Shown: positions 1-12,353 of the stretch, one piece after another
How the letters are laid out: every line of letters starts with the position of its first letter
Numbering within the stretch: position 1 is the first letter of the stretch
DNA from: Ligula intestinalis
Taxonomy: Eukaryota > Platyhelminthes > Cestoda > Diphyllobothriidea > Diphyllobothriidae
Assembly (NCBI GenBank): GCA_036362985.1
Contig: JAYGXS010000007.1
Location: forward strand, 8,570,697-8,634,696
Direction: 5' to 3'
Length of the DNA stretch: 64,000 nt
Position numbers and translations under genes: made by a program
The notes under the pieces: generated by a model
Database searches by the model: none
The model's input: the letters and a program-made list of their open reading frames with translations, nothing else
What the model was told of the DNA's origin: nothing

Positions 1-3000
1 CTCAACTGGTTCGTTCCCCAACAAGACAGAATCATATCCTAGATCTGATTTTCATAAATGGCATTGCTCCCTTTTTCGTTGATTGTAAGCAGGACATCTT
101 CCAAAGTGATCACACATTAATTCACTGTTGTCGTCCGCTTCCTTCTACAGAAAAGGCCTCTGCTGGTCGTACTTATCACGCGTATGACCTCGCAGATATT
201 ATCAAAATCAACAATTATCTTGACTCAGATTGGCTGAGTCTCTCCTCCATTAACGACGCTGCATATCTTTCTGGACTCATGCCAGTCGTTTCTAATAAAA
301 TGCTGGAATTTGTGCCCACTAAAATTGCGAAACCCTACACACCAGAATCGAACGTCCCTCATTTTCTTTTGCCCAGACTAAAAAAATTGAGGAGGCAGCT
401 GAAAGATCGATCAACTAGTTCGCTGTCTGTGCATCTAAGGATTACAGAGATCTTTGAATTAGCGTCCAAGATTCGTCTTGCGCGGAACCAGCACAGGGAA
501 TCTTGCCCCCTGAGCGAGTTAAACTCTGTGAAATCGTTTGCACAACTGGTTTGTCGTAGGTCCTTCGAGAAACGAGGAATTCAAATACCCCTTTTGCTTA
601 ATGAAAATAAAACATTTGTACTCGATGAGTCGGACAAGGCTCAATTGTTAAATGCTTTCTTTGTAAAGCATTTTACGACAGAATCTGAACCGGTCCCGTC
701 GTTTAAACCATACTCAGACAATACTCTCGGGAGCATTGATTTCTCCATATAATTAAATGGTAAGCATATAATTCGTCTAAAAAACTTGCACTCTTCGGGA
801 ACTGACGCTATTCCAAACTCAGTTATCAAAAGAGTGTCGACCTTTCCCAAATTACTCACCCATCTATTTTCAGTCTATCTCTCAAATGGTTTCTTTCCTG
901 ACACTTGGAAGACATCCATTATTCTTCCAGTCTTTAAGTCAGGATCTCCTTCGGACATTATTTGCTACCGCGGTGCTCATAAACCCCCGGCCCTAGCCAA
1001 ACTTCTGGAAATAATCGTTTTTATCAAATTCTCGATTTTTGCCTTGAAAACAAGCTTTTAAGTGACTTGAGACATGGTTTTCTATTGGGGCGATCATGCG
1101 AGACGTGTCGCTTAGATTTTCTTAACCACGCCACTTCCCTCCATAACGAGCGGCAACCCGTAGTTGTTATCTACATTGACCTGAGCAAAACCTTTGACAA
1201 GGTAACGCACAGACGGCTTCCTGTAAAATTGGAAGCCATTGGCATCCGTCCCCCTCTCTTCGACTTCATCGGTTACTACTGGTCTTACCGCAGCCAGAAA
1301 GTCTTAGAAGGCGATAGTTACTCCACTGCTCAGCTGATCAGCTGAGTGGCGTTTTTCAAGGCACTGTCTTGGGTCCTTTACTCTTTATTCTATACATAAA
1401 TTAAATTTCGACGGTTCTAAAAAATTCACGCAATCTCATTTATGCAGATGACTTCAAATGCATAGACTCCTTTTTTAAGAATACGGCCAGTATATGCGTT
1501 GATAAAATCAATGCGGATTTACTTACACTCTCACGTTGGAGTGCTAACTGGCAGATGGAATTCTCTCCATCCATGGGTAGTTTCATGTGTTTCAGTCCCG
1601 CCAAGCTTCCTCGTTCCCTAGTCTTTCAAAATACTCAAATTTGAGAACGATCCACCATAAATGACTAAGGTCTAAGCTACACAAATAAAATAGCATTGTG
1701 GCCTCAATGGGATCGAATATCTGCAAAGGCTGCACAGATATGTGGTTTCATATCACACAATGTCTTCCTGCTGGAAATAAGTTAAAACTTTATCGCATGT
1801 ATGTTCTACACATCCTAGAATACTGCTGTTCCCTCTTTGGTCTAATGGATGCTTCTGATCGCTTTAAGATTAAAAATGTACAGAGGATATTTACTCGCAA
1901 AATATTCGCTCTTCCTCGATCCACTATTTCTTATACGGAGAGATGTCAGTTAGCGAACATGACATTACTTTGGGTTAGAAGACTCGAAGCGGGCCTCTGC
2001 TTACTTTTTCGCGTTAACTCTACCCCTAACCTACCCCTAACCTACCATGAATCAACGCTCTCATTCCCGCAGATAGATCTTATGCCACTCGTAATTCCTC
2101 CAGGATAAGTGCACCCCCCTCTAGCTCCCCATCGAACCATTCCCGATATTTGCCTCCAAATATGCCTTCCTCTGGAATAATATTCCCCTCGAAATTAGGC
2201 TGTTGTCAAACTTAGCAGTTTTTAAAGTCAAATTCCGCAAACACTTACGTTCGGAAGATATAATGTTTTCCATATATGTCTATTACTTCCTCTAAAGAGT
2301 GATATTTGCAACAATGTTTCGTCCCCTCCTCTGTCCAGTCATCATTTTTGTTCTCCGTTATCCGTTTTAAAATCCTGACGATGGGCTTCAGGGTCACTAG
2401 TCATGTTCATGGCGGTTCTGCTATTTTCATCAGCTCGTCACTGGACTCCGCAGTCCACAAGATCGCATTCTCGGCGTTTCGGTAATGAGCACGTGAACAC
2501 AGCCGTTCACTCATCTTGCTGACCCTGTTGTCCTCGATGGCCTCCTCCGGTCTAACCTCCTTGATGGTTGATCATGCAGCCAGTTGGGCGGTGTTACAGC
2601 GGTGAACGGCAGCCTCTGCTGCTATATGATATCTCTAACGGCAAGAAGCGTTTCCAACCCTCATTCACTCTCATCAACAGCACTACAATCAATGCTATCA
2701 ATCAACCTCCATGAGTCTGTAGAAGCAGTTGCTTTTCTCCTACGTTTTGTTATCTTTTTAAGTGGGTGTCCGCTGAACTCTGCCCCCATTTTAATGGCAG
2801 GAGTTTTTTTCACTGCTTCCTCCTTAGTTCACCATGCTTTTCAGAGAGTGGTGACTCCTTTTTTAAACGACGATGTGTTGGTGAACATGAATTTATCTGC
2901 CAACACTACTAAACGCTCTCGCTGCCTATGTGGTTGCTCACGGAAAGCAAAATTCAGCAACTTTGTATTTATTTTTTCCACAACACTAAGTTTTCAATGA

Positions 3001-3062
3001 CAAGGCCCTCCGGGCCTAAAATATAAAATTTATTTATTGATTATTTATTTATTTATCCGTAT
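1..3062 (+). mobile_element. Decayed CR1-like non-LTR retrotransposon, 5' end outside the window
   Basis: The first 120 bases translate to the end of an apurinic-type endonuclease, with LDLIFINGIAPFFVDC followed by the SDH catalytic motif (QSDHTLIHCC). A linker follows (279-752), then reverse transcriptase blocks in shifting frames: SSGTDAIPNSVIKR and the finger region (786-1061), HGFLLGRSC and VVVIYIDLSKTFDKV (about 1070-1200, motif A), and FQGTVLGPLLFILYIN (about 1355-1400, motif B'). The C-terminal domain (LKLYRMYVLHILEYC, VQRIFTRKIFALP) is at 1698-2108. The core is broken by frameshifts and stops, so this is a dead copy. The region 2110-3000 shows no domain and may be 3' untranslated sequence. 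It ends in a CCCTCCGGGCC palindrome and an A/T-rich TTTA-type simple repeat (about 3025-3058), which fits a CR1-type 3' end. The clade is inferred from motif style. Confidence 0.8.
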
Positions 3063-3079
3063 AAGCAACTATCAGGGAG

Positions 3080-3670
3080 GCGAGAAAATAGAAGTACATC
3101 GCGGGCATTAACGCTACGCTAAGAATTGAAATTAAGAGGTGGTAGTAGATCTCACGAGATTATCAACGAAATTTTGGAGGTGCGACCGTGATGCACCCTT
3201 GCTGATGTCATAGTCCACCGACAAGTGAGTGATAACAGGAAAAAATGCCAGGATCGTCAACAGTCCGTTGCTTTTCTATATAAAAGGGAACGTTAAAGGA
3301 CCGTGCAGACTATGACCAGAAAGTGCACTTACTGAGGAAATCGGCATAGTTCCCTGGGGTCGAATAAGAGAGACCGTAAAGAGCATCCTTTGAGTCTGAA
3401 GATTCAAGTTTGACCGAGGAATGTAAAACAGAGGAACAGATGTCGTGTACAAAATGAAGAGGAGAGGACCCCAGACAATGTCTTGAAAAAGGCCAGCCGG
3501 GATGAGATGAGGCATCCAGTATCTATTACCTACATAGGCCTTTGGGCTGCGATTACATAAGTCGGGACAAAATGAAATTGAGGAGAGGAGGCCGGATGCC
3601 GAGAACTTCCCGTTTCAACAGTGGACCACGGTACGGCACCTTGTTAAAGGTTTGTTTAGGGCTAAAGTAG
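3080..3670 (-). mobile_element. Fragment of CR1-like reverse transcriptase
   Basis: Read on the minus strand from about 3670 downwards, the translation contains FNKVPYRGPLLKREVLGIRP, which aligns with FDKVTHRRLPVKLEAIGIRP of the plus-strand copy at 1190-1250. GLFQDIVWGPLLFILYTT (ORF 3276-3515), the region B' block, comes after it. Stops and frame changes are frequent. The piece therefore belongs to the same broad family as the plus-strand copy but lies in the opposite orientation just beyond its 3' tail. No ends or target duplication could be recognised. Confidence 0.65.
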
Positions 3671-3699
3671 GTCAAAATCATTCGTTACTGTCAATTACG

Positions 3700-4275
3700 A
3701 GGGAAGAAATGTTAAGTTTCACGTGATATTCTAGGTACGAAACCGTGGTGAGCAGAGCTCAACAGCTCGTTAGCTAGGCCCAAATGTCCTTCTAGTTCAG
3801 CAGGTTTCTCAAAATAGTGTTATTTATTGTTTTCAAAGGACCAATCGCCGACGAATGTGAACTATTCCGGCTTCACTACTACTCATTTCTGCGTTATATC
3901 TGGCTGCTCACATAGAACACCAGTTTTCCCATTGTTTTTATTTAACCTGAATGCTGGGGCTGTTTTGATCGTGCCCTCTGAGCGCTTAGATTATAAAACT
4001 GCAAACTGCTCAATTCTTTTATCTGTTTCCTCTGAGTTATATGCAAATTCATGGGGTTCTCCTACAGGCGTTCAGCATTTTAAAGGGATTGGATTGTGTG
4101 TCTTTTGAGGGCATTTTGAATTTGCTACAACAACCAACATTCTATGTCTCACATTTAGACTGTGCGTTCAGCAGTCTGCTAGCCTTAAGTCAACATATGG
4201 GCATGTTTAACTGCGTCAGAGTGGTCACACAATAGAATATCCTCCCAACAGGTTTTGTGGTGCCATAATCGCTAG
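3700..4275. other. Intergenic stretch, nothing assigned
   Basis: No transposon or protein motif is convincing here. A possible non-initial exon lies just beyond it at 4276-4331: an AG acceptor, then a frame reading CFKRNLDSYTFENEPELK, then a GTGAGT donor. It ends in phase 0 and so could belong upstream of the Arg/Ser-rich gene, but nothing else supports this. Confidence 0.3.
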
Positions 4276-4651
4276 AATGCTTTAAGAGAAATCTTGATAG
4301 TTATACGTTCGAAAATGAGCCGGAGTTAAAGGTGAGTAAACTACACTTTTAAAACTTATAACCCCCTTTGTATTCTGGCTATTTTCTTCAGTTAACTAGA
4401 TTAAAGTGAACTGCAAACGTATATTTATAGCATTATGTTAGACACATCAGCTTTTTAAACATTGGATCACGGCGCGTGCGCATTTTGCACAAAAATAGAA
4501 AGACAGCAATGGGAAGATTTAGACGCGAATAAATTCTTAAGTTTGACAGAACCCGTGTAAAAGTTGTACAAGGTCATAAGTAGTCTTTCATACTTTCGAA
4601 TATTGAACATCGCTGATGTAAGTTTGTTTTAATTTGCACCATCTGTCAAAA

Positions 4652-7600
4652 ATGGCCCCTGTCTTCCGGATGGCATCAAGAGACGTAAGTGGTTGAGTAG
4701 AACTGATTATAGTTTTATGCACAGGGGTAGAAGGGCATCTGAACTAAGTGTGCGTTTTACTTTCATAAGTGTTGTTATGTCTTTATATCGCTGCGCTAGA
4801 GTAGCTGTTAAAACCTGTCAAGGTTTTCTTTATAATGTAAAATTCATTGGGCAAGGATTTGACTTTTGCTTATAAGTTAAGAGTTTGACCAAATTGTGAA
4901 AGAACTCGTTTGAAATTTGATTTCAAAGAGCGAGTTAAACCAATCCTAGAGGATTGGTTTAACTTGCTATTTGTAAGCTGAATGCACACCGCAGGTCTAG
5001 TATGCCACATGTCCGGTGACTGCAAAGAAGGGGTGCCCACGGATCCCTTCCCTACCCTCTACTGATGAAACGTAAAACATGGTTGTATGTTGTCGGCTGC
5101 GACGACGCTAGTTCGTCCCGGGCCCACATTTTTTTGGCTCCCGTTGATTGTCCTCACATGGTTTTTTCCTTTACAGTTTGACTCCCGACGATTGCCCGTT
5201 GATCGGCGCCGCTCTCGTTCTCCAATCGCACCTCCACCAAACTTTAGGCAGGACAGAAATGTTGGAGGCCCACGTTACGCACCAAGCAATTTAGCCTACT
5301 CGGAATATCGGCCGCGGCCTCGGAGTATTACGAGAGAGCGAGTAGTTCCTCGTCGAGATTTGCCGGATTCGACTCGCAAGTATCCCGCTGGCCGTTTTGA
5401 ACCGGTTTCACCAAGATGGTCTGGCCGGTTGGGCGAATGTTTATTTTCTAATCATATCTGTTTAGTGATAGGAGTCCTATACGTGATGTTTCAGCTGTCA
5501 GTCGTCCTCGTGAAATCGCACCAAGACGATATGCACGTGATCTTCCTACTGATGCTTCTCCCCCAGTAAGACGTTATCCCAAACCTCCCAGACCAGAGCC
5601 TTTCCCCCGACGTTATTCCCGGGATCTCCCACCACGTGAAGTGCCCAGCGCCGGCAAGTACACTGCAAGCAGTCCACCTCCCCCACGCATAGTTTCTCGA
5701 CCGCTGTCTCCAGAAAGACGACCTCGTGAGATGCCTTTGGATCGCCCGAAGTGGCAGCAACCAAGAGGTAAGTCCTGTTACCTTTTTTCAAAAGAGCCCT
5801 TGATGGAATCTTTAATTACATGCACCCCAGCTTATCTTAGTGCCATTTCACATTTCGCCTTCGAACTATCCCGCTGTTTTTACGCATACATCACATGGCT
5901 GCATCTAAAATGACACCAGATCTTCAGACACAGTGATTTGTGATGGCAGGTTCAGTGGGTTCATGTCAAAAATGGAAACCGAGGATCAAATAACCACATG
6001 TATATTCGAGGATAAGGTTTCAGCCCGACCACCGTCAATAGAAACTGTCCCTGGTTCTGCCTTTCAACATTTGCCAATGCATGTGGCGGTCTCCTCGCAA
6101 TCCCCCACACATGTTGCTCAAAAGGGTGCTTTATCTTCGGTGATCAATATCGATTAGGAAAACTCCAAACTGACGTACGAAGACCAGGTCGTACGCATAG
6201 GTGCACCGTGAACGATTCTCCTGGGGATAATGTATGCATTAGCTCTGTTCATCTTCGGGGCTGAATGCTACACCGTAATAAGCATCGGTTTCTTCGTCGA
6301 TACTATAATACAACTAACTGCTAACTTTTTGAGCCATGGTATGCAATGGGTCACTTAAGATTGACACTCGGTAATAACAATGAATGCGTCACTGCAGTGA
6401 TAGCGTATACAACTTCACAGAACTGCAGTACCCAAGGTTACTCCTTCGGCTTCAATATCTAGCGACAGTATTATCTGAATTTTCTGGCTATAGAATCGCT
6501 AAGCAACTTTAAATTAGACCTGCGTCGTCAGTTTTGTGAAGATAGCCCTTCCCGGAAGCCGGTTATGGTGGTCAGCTCATCGCGGACATGAATTCTACTT
6601 TTACTCCCGACTAAGCGAATTGATAGGCGTACACCTCCAACGAATCAAACTTCTCATTTTGTCGCAGATCCTCCTACAAGTCGGTCATCGGACTGATGTA
6701 TTATTGTAAAGAAGATATGGGCATTTACTACGATAAATAACATCTATAGGGTGTAAAATTAGATGTCCTTATATTGCACTCCTTGCGCGTAGCAGAATCA
6801 TCATAATCAAGTGTGGTCTTGGAGGTAATTTTGTGATGGCGTGCGCAGCAGTGACTACATAGCTGACCATCGCATGCGTTAGAAAGGTTTAGGTGCAACT
6901 CGGCAATGACGATATTCTGCCGTGGGAACTAAACTCGTTGGTATAACTGATGCTTATTCTTATACGTCTGGATACTAAAGTAAGGTTGGAGTCCAACCGG
7001 TCCATTTGACTGAACTCTCAGGGAAAGTCAGTCCAACCTTCCATGTTATGTTAGGTTATTGAGGTTATCACTCATCCCAATGAATACTAAAAGGTGTGTC
7101 CGTGTTACATGGCACGGGCTTAGGTCCTCAATATTCAATTTCGTCTCCGTCGCTAACGTATATTCTAGTTAGTATTTGCTGAGGCTAAGTATCGTACATC
7201 AATCCAATGACTGCGCCATATTTTCGTGTCGTTAAGAGCGCGACCGAACTGTTACTTCAACGCGTCTTCAGCATATCAGTCGAAGAACCTCTGCTATGTT
7301 TACGTGACAGGTGTACTTTTATCTGGTGCCTATCTTTTCACTGACCTACGATCGTCCCTCGAGCCGCATAACCGGATGGATTTGTCCTCAAACAGTATGT
7401 GACCTCAAAAAGTGAGGTAAGGATGATGTGCTGCACGTTCACGTCAATGCTTTAGTCAGTATGGCTCAAACACCGGAATTCTTTCAGCCACGCAAACAGA
7501 CCGGGGAGGAAAACGATCTCGAACAACAGCAAATCTCAAAAGAGTAAAGTCAAAAATCGACTTCCGTGTTCGCTTTCCGCTGTTTGTGAACAGGTGGTGT

Positions 7601-10600
7601 CAGTTGTCGCTGTGGAAAATATCCATCTTCTTCCTTTATTACTTTTGGGGAGGGTCCTGTTCTCTCGAAGGTGCGTTTGATCACCAAGTCTGTCTGAAAT
7701 ACCCGAAACACATCCGTTGCCAACAAGCATCTAGAAGCAGCTACCGAATACAGCAAAACATGCATGGAACAGTCGAATGAGACGACGTTTTGTTTGCCTT
7801 GATGACATTTTTCCAGCGCGCCAATTCAATAACTATCGCCCAATTCATCCATCCAGCGTTATGCCATATAAAAGATTTAAGCAAATTGGCGGGTATCTGG
7901 AAAAGGCGTATTGTCTCACCGATGTTTCATTTGATTTTGGGTGGCGTTACAAAATATAATTTACGACTGGTAGGGCTTTCAGGCGCCACTAGCACACCAG
8001 TTTGCTGACCGCAGTGCGAACTTCGAACGGCGCTAGTTCTAGCGTTTTGGTCTGTACTGAAGCCTCGAGTGTGCCATCCGTGTGGTCTTATGCATCCGAC
8101 GCGCCTGCGCAATCACTACGATCTTACCCAAAGTTTTTTGGACAGCAAAATCAGTTAGCAACTGTCGAATAGGCCGGTGGTTCTCTTGTATTATGCTGTT
8201 TTCTTAGTCATCCGCACTCTACTGTATTTGTGAACGCTTGCGAAAACGGAGACTCTAGACTTATCGAAAGGCATCACGTGAATAATAGACCTTGCAGTAG
8301 GTGCGGTTTAGCGCAGAGCTATCAAGAATAAAATCGCGTTTCATTCACTGATTAGACCATAGATGCCTCCCACCAGAAGCAAAGTACATCGATCCATGGG
8401 AACCCTAAAGCTAGCCAGTCTCGTGAAAAACTACAAACCTCAGCCGCATGTATCTCAAGCAAGATGCAGTACGATTATATCCTGTTTGCCGTCCGGAACT
8501 ATATTAGCGTCGAAAAATTTGAATAATTTGCAGGAAACCGTACACGTTTCATCGTCAAAATGCCGAAAACAACCCACCCTACAGAGTGCCTACTTGTACC
8601 TGTCCCTGACCCCATTAGCTCCTGTTGGATGTATTGGCTTCACAGATGTCATGGATAGCAGCGGTCTATTGGCGGCGAACGGAAGCGAGCTCCTCGCAGA
8701 TGTCATCCCAGTGCTTGTTCCATTGTCGCAAGCCGTAAACGGTTACGAGGCCCATGCGTCCGAAGTCCGACTTGACGGTTTTGAGCCATGTCTGGTTTGC
8801 CATCATCTCCGTATCTCCAGTTTGCACTACGAGAGGAATTAACAACCAATTGGCAGAGCTCCATCGATGGCTTGCGCAAAACATGGCTAAACCATTGGAG
8901 TCGACGACGCTGTATTTATAATGCTAGACTTGACAGTTCGAAACACCTGCGATATAGCTCAACACAGAATATTCGATTCTGCCAGGAGACCCTTAAGAGG
9001 CGTCGAATGCACCAACAGTCGAAGACTTCGAGCGATAGAATGTCTGCCTTCCTGACTGGCCATGTTTCGCAGGCAGTACGTAGTAAGTAGATGAAAAATG
9101 AAGTAGGATTTTGCAATTGGCTTCTCAAGGCTAAAGGATACGCCTACACTTAACGATGCAGGGATAATCCAAATTGCCAGCCTCGATCTTGCCCATTCTC
9201 AGATCAACCTAACGCTCAAGTAAAATATCGACTTCTATTACGTTGGAGGAATAAAGAATCTATGGAACGCTCGAGGGACCAAAACCTGTCCACGGAGCAA
9301 AATTGGGCGTTCTATTGACGTCAACCAGTGTACTCAGATGGCGAACGGTCAAGTCGACGGAAACTTATTTACATCCGATACAATACCACACTTTCGTTCA
9401 TTTGACGTGATAAAGCTAAGAGTTGTTCAATTGTGTCCGCGAGTATCTGAACAATCGATTTGTGAGAAAGTGTTTCAGGACCGACTCAGATTACAGACTC
9501 GTGCAGAAGAAATCGAACGTCTACGTAGCCAACCTTTATCAGGGTTTACAGTATGAAGTGAACAACGATTACGCAAGAAATGTCAATGCATGTCGTCTTG
9601 GTTATCGTCGAAGCAGTCAGATAATGTTTTAATGATATCGCTTGTGACGGCACAGACTTACGGGCGTTGTCTGCTCCTGTTAGTCTGGCTGGCTGTTTTG
9701 AGTTTCGATGACAGCATTAACTTCAGGCACAGCCCGCGACTCTTATTTGTCAATTGACGTGAACATAGCAGTAAAACCACGAAAACCGCTCCTGGAACTA
9801 GCCTATCTCGAGATCGGCCAGACACGGAGTTCTCGAAGGAAGGGAAGTTTTACAGATGTGTGCTCGCAAAGATCCTGGTGATGTCGATCAATCCAATCCA
9901 TTTTTTCTATGGACTTCGACAACCGAATTTGTCAATCGCACACCGCAGAAGACTGCTATCATGTGGTAACATTGCTGTGCTTACTTTGTAGTAAAGCAAG
10001 GAGGCCTTGTGTACAAGTTGAATTACTTGCATCTCGTGTGAATTATTAAATTGGATTTGACCTGCCGGAAACTGGATCTCGCGTAGCGTCTGGTCCATCA
10101 ACCGACCCAAAGCAGACTTTTTAAAATCTCTTCTCTGTGATCGACCCACTTTAACACGCGTCCATTGCAACCGTTTTATCAGGCTAGGGGATAAAACTGT
10201 CCCGTCAGTTGGTAGACCATCAGACCCACCTGTGTCCATGCTTGGGCTGACCAGCACTATAAAGGATAACTTTTCACGAAGTTGCATCTAAGCCCACACG
10301 AGAGCCTGAGGTGCGACAATCAGAAAGCAGTATGGTCCCAAAGCGGATGCCTTCACGTCCACCGCTCTACTTGAAGTGACTTGGAGCCGACTATTTTGAT
10401 CTTCATATTTTGTATTTCTGAAAAGTAACCCTGCTTTGCGACATTCCATGGTACGTTGCGGTATGGGCGATCTACTTAAATCTAGTGACCTGCTGACGTC
10501 CATGTATGATTGGCTGAAGGTAATGTGTTTGATTAAGCAAGTTTTCAAACTGTGTTTCCAGCTCTAGCTGGTTTGGTTTCTGGCGGAGACAGCAAAATTT

Positions 10601-11921
10601 TGGACCCACTGATAAGGCTTCTAGCGAAGTTTTATCAAGAGATACGGAGGAATAGATGTGTACGTACCGACTTGGATCCTCAGGAAGCTTCGCATGTAGT
10701 CTGCATTCCTGTACACTACGAAGAAGAGAAGTTGTTTTGGCTTCTCCTCGCTTTTCCCCGATGGACTGCATATAGTTCTCGAATTCCAGTCTTTTGTCTG
10801 CGTTTAGGTGGTCAAATGTGGCTGCGCGTTGGAATAAGTGATGTTCCAGTTCTTTCATCCCTACACGTAATTGTGCGCCAAGTCTTCTACAGGCCCCACG
10901 TGATATTGTGTAGGGCAAGTTGAACTACGAGAGCATACGTGCGCTGTCCCAACGAAAACGTCGGGTCCGGGACCACAGGAGTTTGATGAACATTGTTTCA
11001 CGTGAATACTTCCAAGGGCCTTTTTCTGTGCCTCGCCTCTTGGCTGCGTAGATGTATTGTCAGAGATAGTTGCCACACAAACCCGTTAAACCCGAAAACT
11101 TATGTGTAAAGATTTCATGCAAATGTTAGTCTAACTGATCGCACGTTCCCTTCTCGTCAGATAGTAGTGTGAATGCGTTGCCAAAGCTGTTAAGCCGAAG
11201 TTTGTGTACGTCGCTTTTTAAGGACGTTGACTTATCCAGCCCTACTGACTACCCTAAGCTGTGCAAAATGTATGTGGCGTTTTAGAGATTTTCAGGTAGT
11301 CGCTGCCATCTTGGAACACGAATATATTGAGGGGCAGCGGACGTTGTTTTATTAGTCTGTCCTTAACAGATCACTATCGTTCCGTTGTACGTATAGGATA
11401 TGCCACTCATATCTGAGATGAAGTCTGTGTGTGACTCAAAGTACTTCCACAATGTTGCTTGTGTGCGTCATATTACCCGTGTCGTATGAAGAATTCTTGA
11501 GTAACCATCAGGATCCCAATCGTCATTTGGTGACTTTGAATATTTTGGAAATACGATTTGGATCTCACCTGGACAGCGACCATCAGCAACATGTTTTGGG
11601 TTAAAGATGAGGTTGTTGTTCTCATTATAAGCGTTCATTGAGGCTGGCAGAGCGATTGATCTGTGAAACTTTTCCTTATCACTACCAGGTGACATGCAGC
11701 CGTACAGAAACGGTCGGCCGTCTTATGATGACAGAAGAGTTGGTCGTCCACCTTACTCAGCCGAAGACACGTACTCGGATATTCCAAGGCGTCCTCGATC
11801 TGATTACAGACGCCAAAGCCCATCACCCAATGACCGCATTACCACGACTTTTAATGGACGTCCACGTGGGGAATTTTCCCGAGGATCCATACGAGGCTCT
11901 GCTCCACCACGAAGGAGATGA
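4652..11921 (+). CDS. Arg/Ser/Pro-rich protein (RS/RGG-like), four exons, 272 aa model
   Basis: Proposed exons are 4652-4684, 5177-5427, 5466-5767 and 11689-11921. All junctions have GT/AG ends and compatible phases (0, 2, 1), and the total is 819 nt with a TGA stop. The product starts MAPVFRMASRDFDSRRLPVD and is packed with RS, RP, RRY and PRRYSRDLPPRE-type segments. It ends with FNGRPRGEFSRGSIRG followed by PPRRR. Such composition is typical of nuclear RNA-binding or splicing-associated tails, but there is no RRM or zinc finger, so the function is not assigned. Intron 2 is only 38 bp and its removal keeps the Arg-rich frame open, which is strong evidence that it is real. Intron 3 is 5.9 kb and holds RTE-like and Penelope-like scraps. 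The first exon is the weakest part; an upstream exon at 4276-4331 is possible. An (AC)7 run lies at 11931-11944, just after the stop. Confidence 0.65.
4930..4967. repeat. Hairpin-forming inverted repeat in intron 1
   Basis: A 14-bp perfect stem (AGTTAAACCAATCC at 4933-4946 and its complement at 4951-4964) closes a four-base loop, TAGA. Three more pairs, one of them G-T, extend it to 17 bp. It lies in the first intron of the Arg/Ser-rich gene. It could be a tiny foldback element or a structured intronic RNA; no function is evident. Confidence 0.6.
6160..8640. other. Inside the 5.9-kb intron: no gene seen
   Basis: Only short open frames without recognisable motifs or sensible codon patterns are present. 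I see no tandem repeats or identifiable transposon ends. The stretch is treated as unannotated intronic sequence. Confidence 0.4.
8640..9128 (-). mobile_element. RTE-like retrotransposon C-terminal fragment
   Basis: On the minus strand from 9128, the translation reads LLRTACETWPVRKADILSLE, VFDCWCIRRLLRVSWQNRI and then RRRLQWFSHVLRKP. This is the conserved tail downstream of the RTE-type reverse transcriptase (patterns ETWPVR, VFD-RCLR, WFGHVLR). Stops interrupt it. It lies antisense within the large intron of the Arg/Ser-rich gene. The assignment rests on remembered family patterns and should be confirmed by a profile search. Confidence 0.65.
9130..9900. other. Intronic sequence, nothing assigned
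   Basis: Short frames only. Some may be decayed continuation of the flanking retroelement pieces, but no motif supports it. Confidence 0.3.
10472..10918 (-). mobile_element. Possible Penelope-like element N-terminal fragment
   Basis: A 148-codon open frame on the minus strand contains SLEALSVGPKFCCLRQKPN followed by LELETQFENLLNQT. The combination 'LS-GPKFC ... VQFENLxxQT' resembles the region N-terminal to the fingers in Penelope-like reverse transcriptases known from flatworms. The downstream minus-strand frame (9907-10287) shows no catalytic motif, so at most a broken N-terminal part is present. The frame lies antisense in the large intron of the Arg/Ser-rich gene. An alternative is a chance frame, but its length and motif order argue against that. 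Confidence 0.45.
10920..11688. other. 3' part of the large intron, nothing assigned
   Basis: No motif or repeat is recognised. It ends in the pyrimidine-rich acceptor before the last exon (TTTTCCTTATCACTACCAG, ending at 11688). Confidence 0.4.
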
Positions 11922-12353
11922 AAACTATGTACACACACACACACCTAATCATCAGCCGTTTAACTTAAGTCAGTTTTTACTAGTAAAGTGCTCGTTTATC
12001 AGTTGTCTCTTTATTCTCAATCGGGAGCGGGAGCCCATCACTTTTCATCGTCACGTGCCTCAGCTCGGTTCCGTTATTTGTGTTCATGTGCCCGCAACCG
12101 CGTTCCGCTGTGGCACAAACACTTGTCCCTTTTATTTATTTGGCCCTGACAAACTGCAAGGGTTTTGAATATCCCGGTAGGACATGCAGCTGATATATGT
12201 CAATAGTGAGTCTTCTCTACGACTTCTGGGTCGTCAGCGAGAACTCCACAAAGCCGAAGGAGGTTTGGCGGTCTGGTCAGATGTTACAGACGCAGATGGA
12301 GTTTTTGTCGGCTAAAAGTTCGATATCGGCATATCTAGGATCGAAACATTAAC

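Noticed and set aside
2015..2045. CCTAACCTACCCCTAACC as telomeric sequence
   Set aside because: It lies inside the reverse transcriptase C-terminal frame and is explained by a short coding duplication.
8363..8842. 159-codon plus-strand frame
   Set aside because: It overlaps, antisense, the minus-strand RTE-like C-terminal region (8640-9128) and has no motif of its own.
11931..11944. (AC)7 run
   Set aside because: An ordinary short microsatellite after the stop codon; not treated as a regulatory element.
11638..12168. 176-codon plus-strand frame across the end of the Arg/Ser-rich gene
   Set aside because: The alternative phase gives the Arg-rich exon with a matching splice acceptor; this longer frame has no supporting motif.
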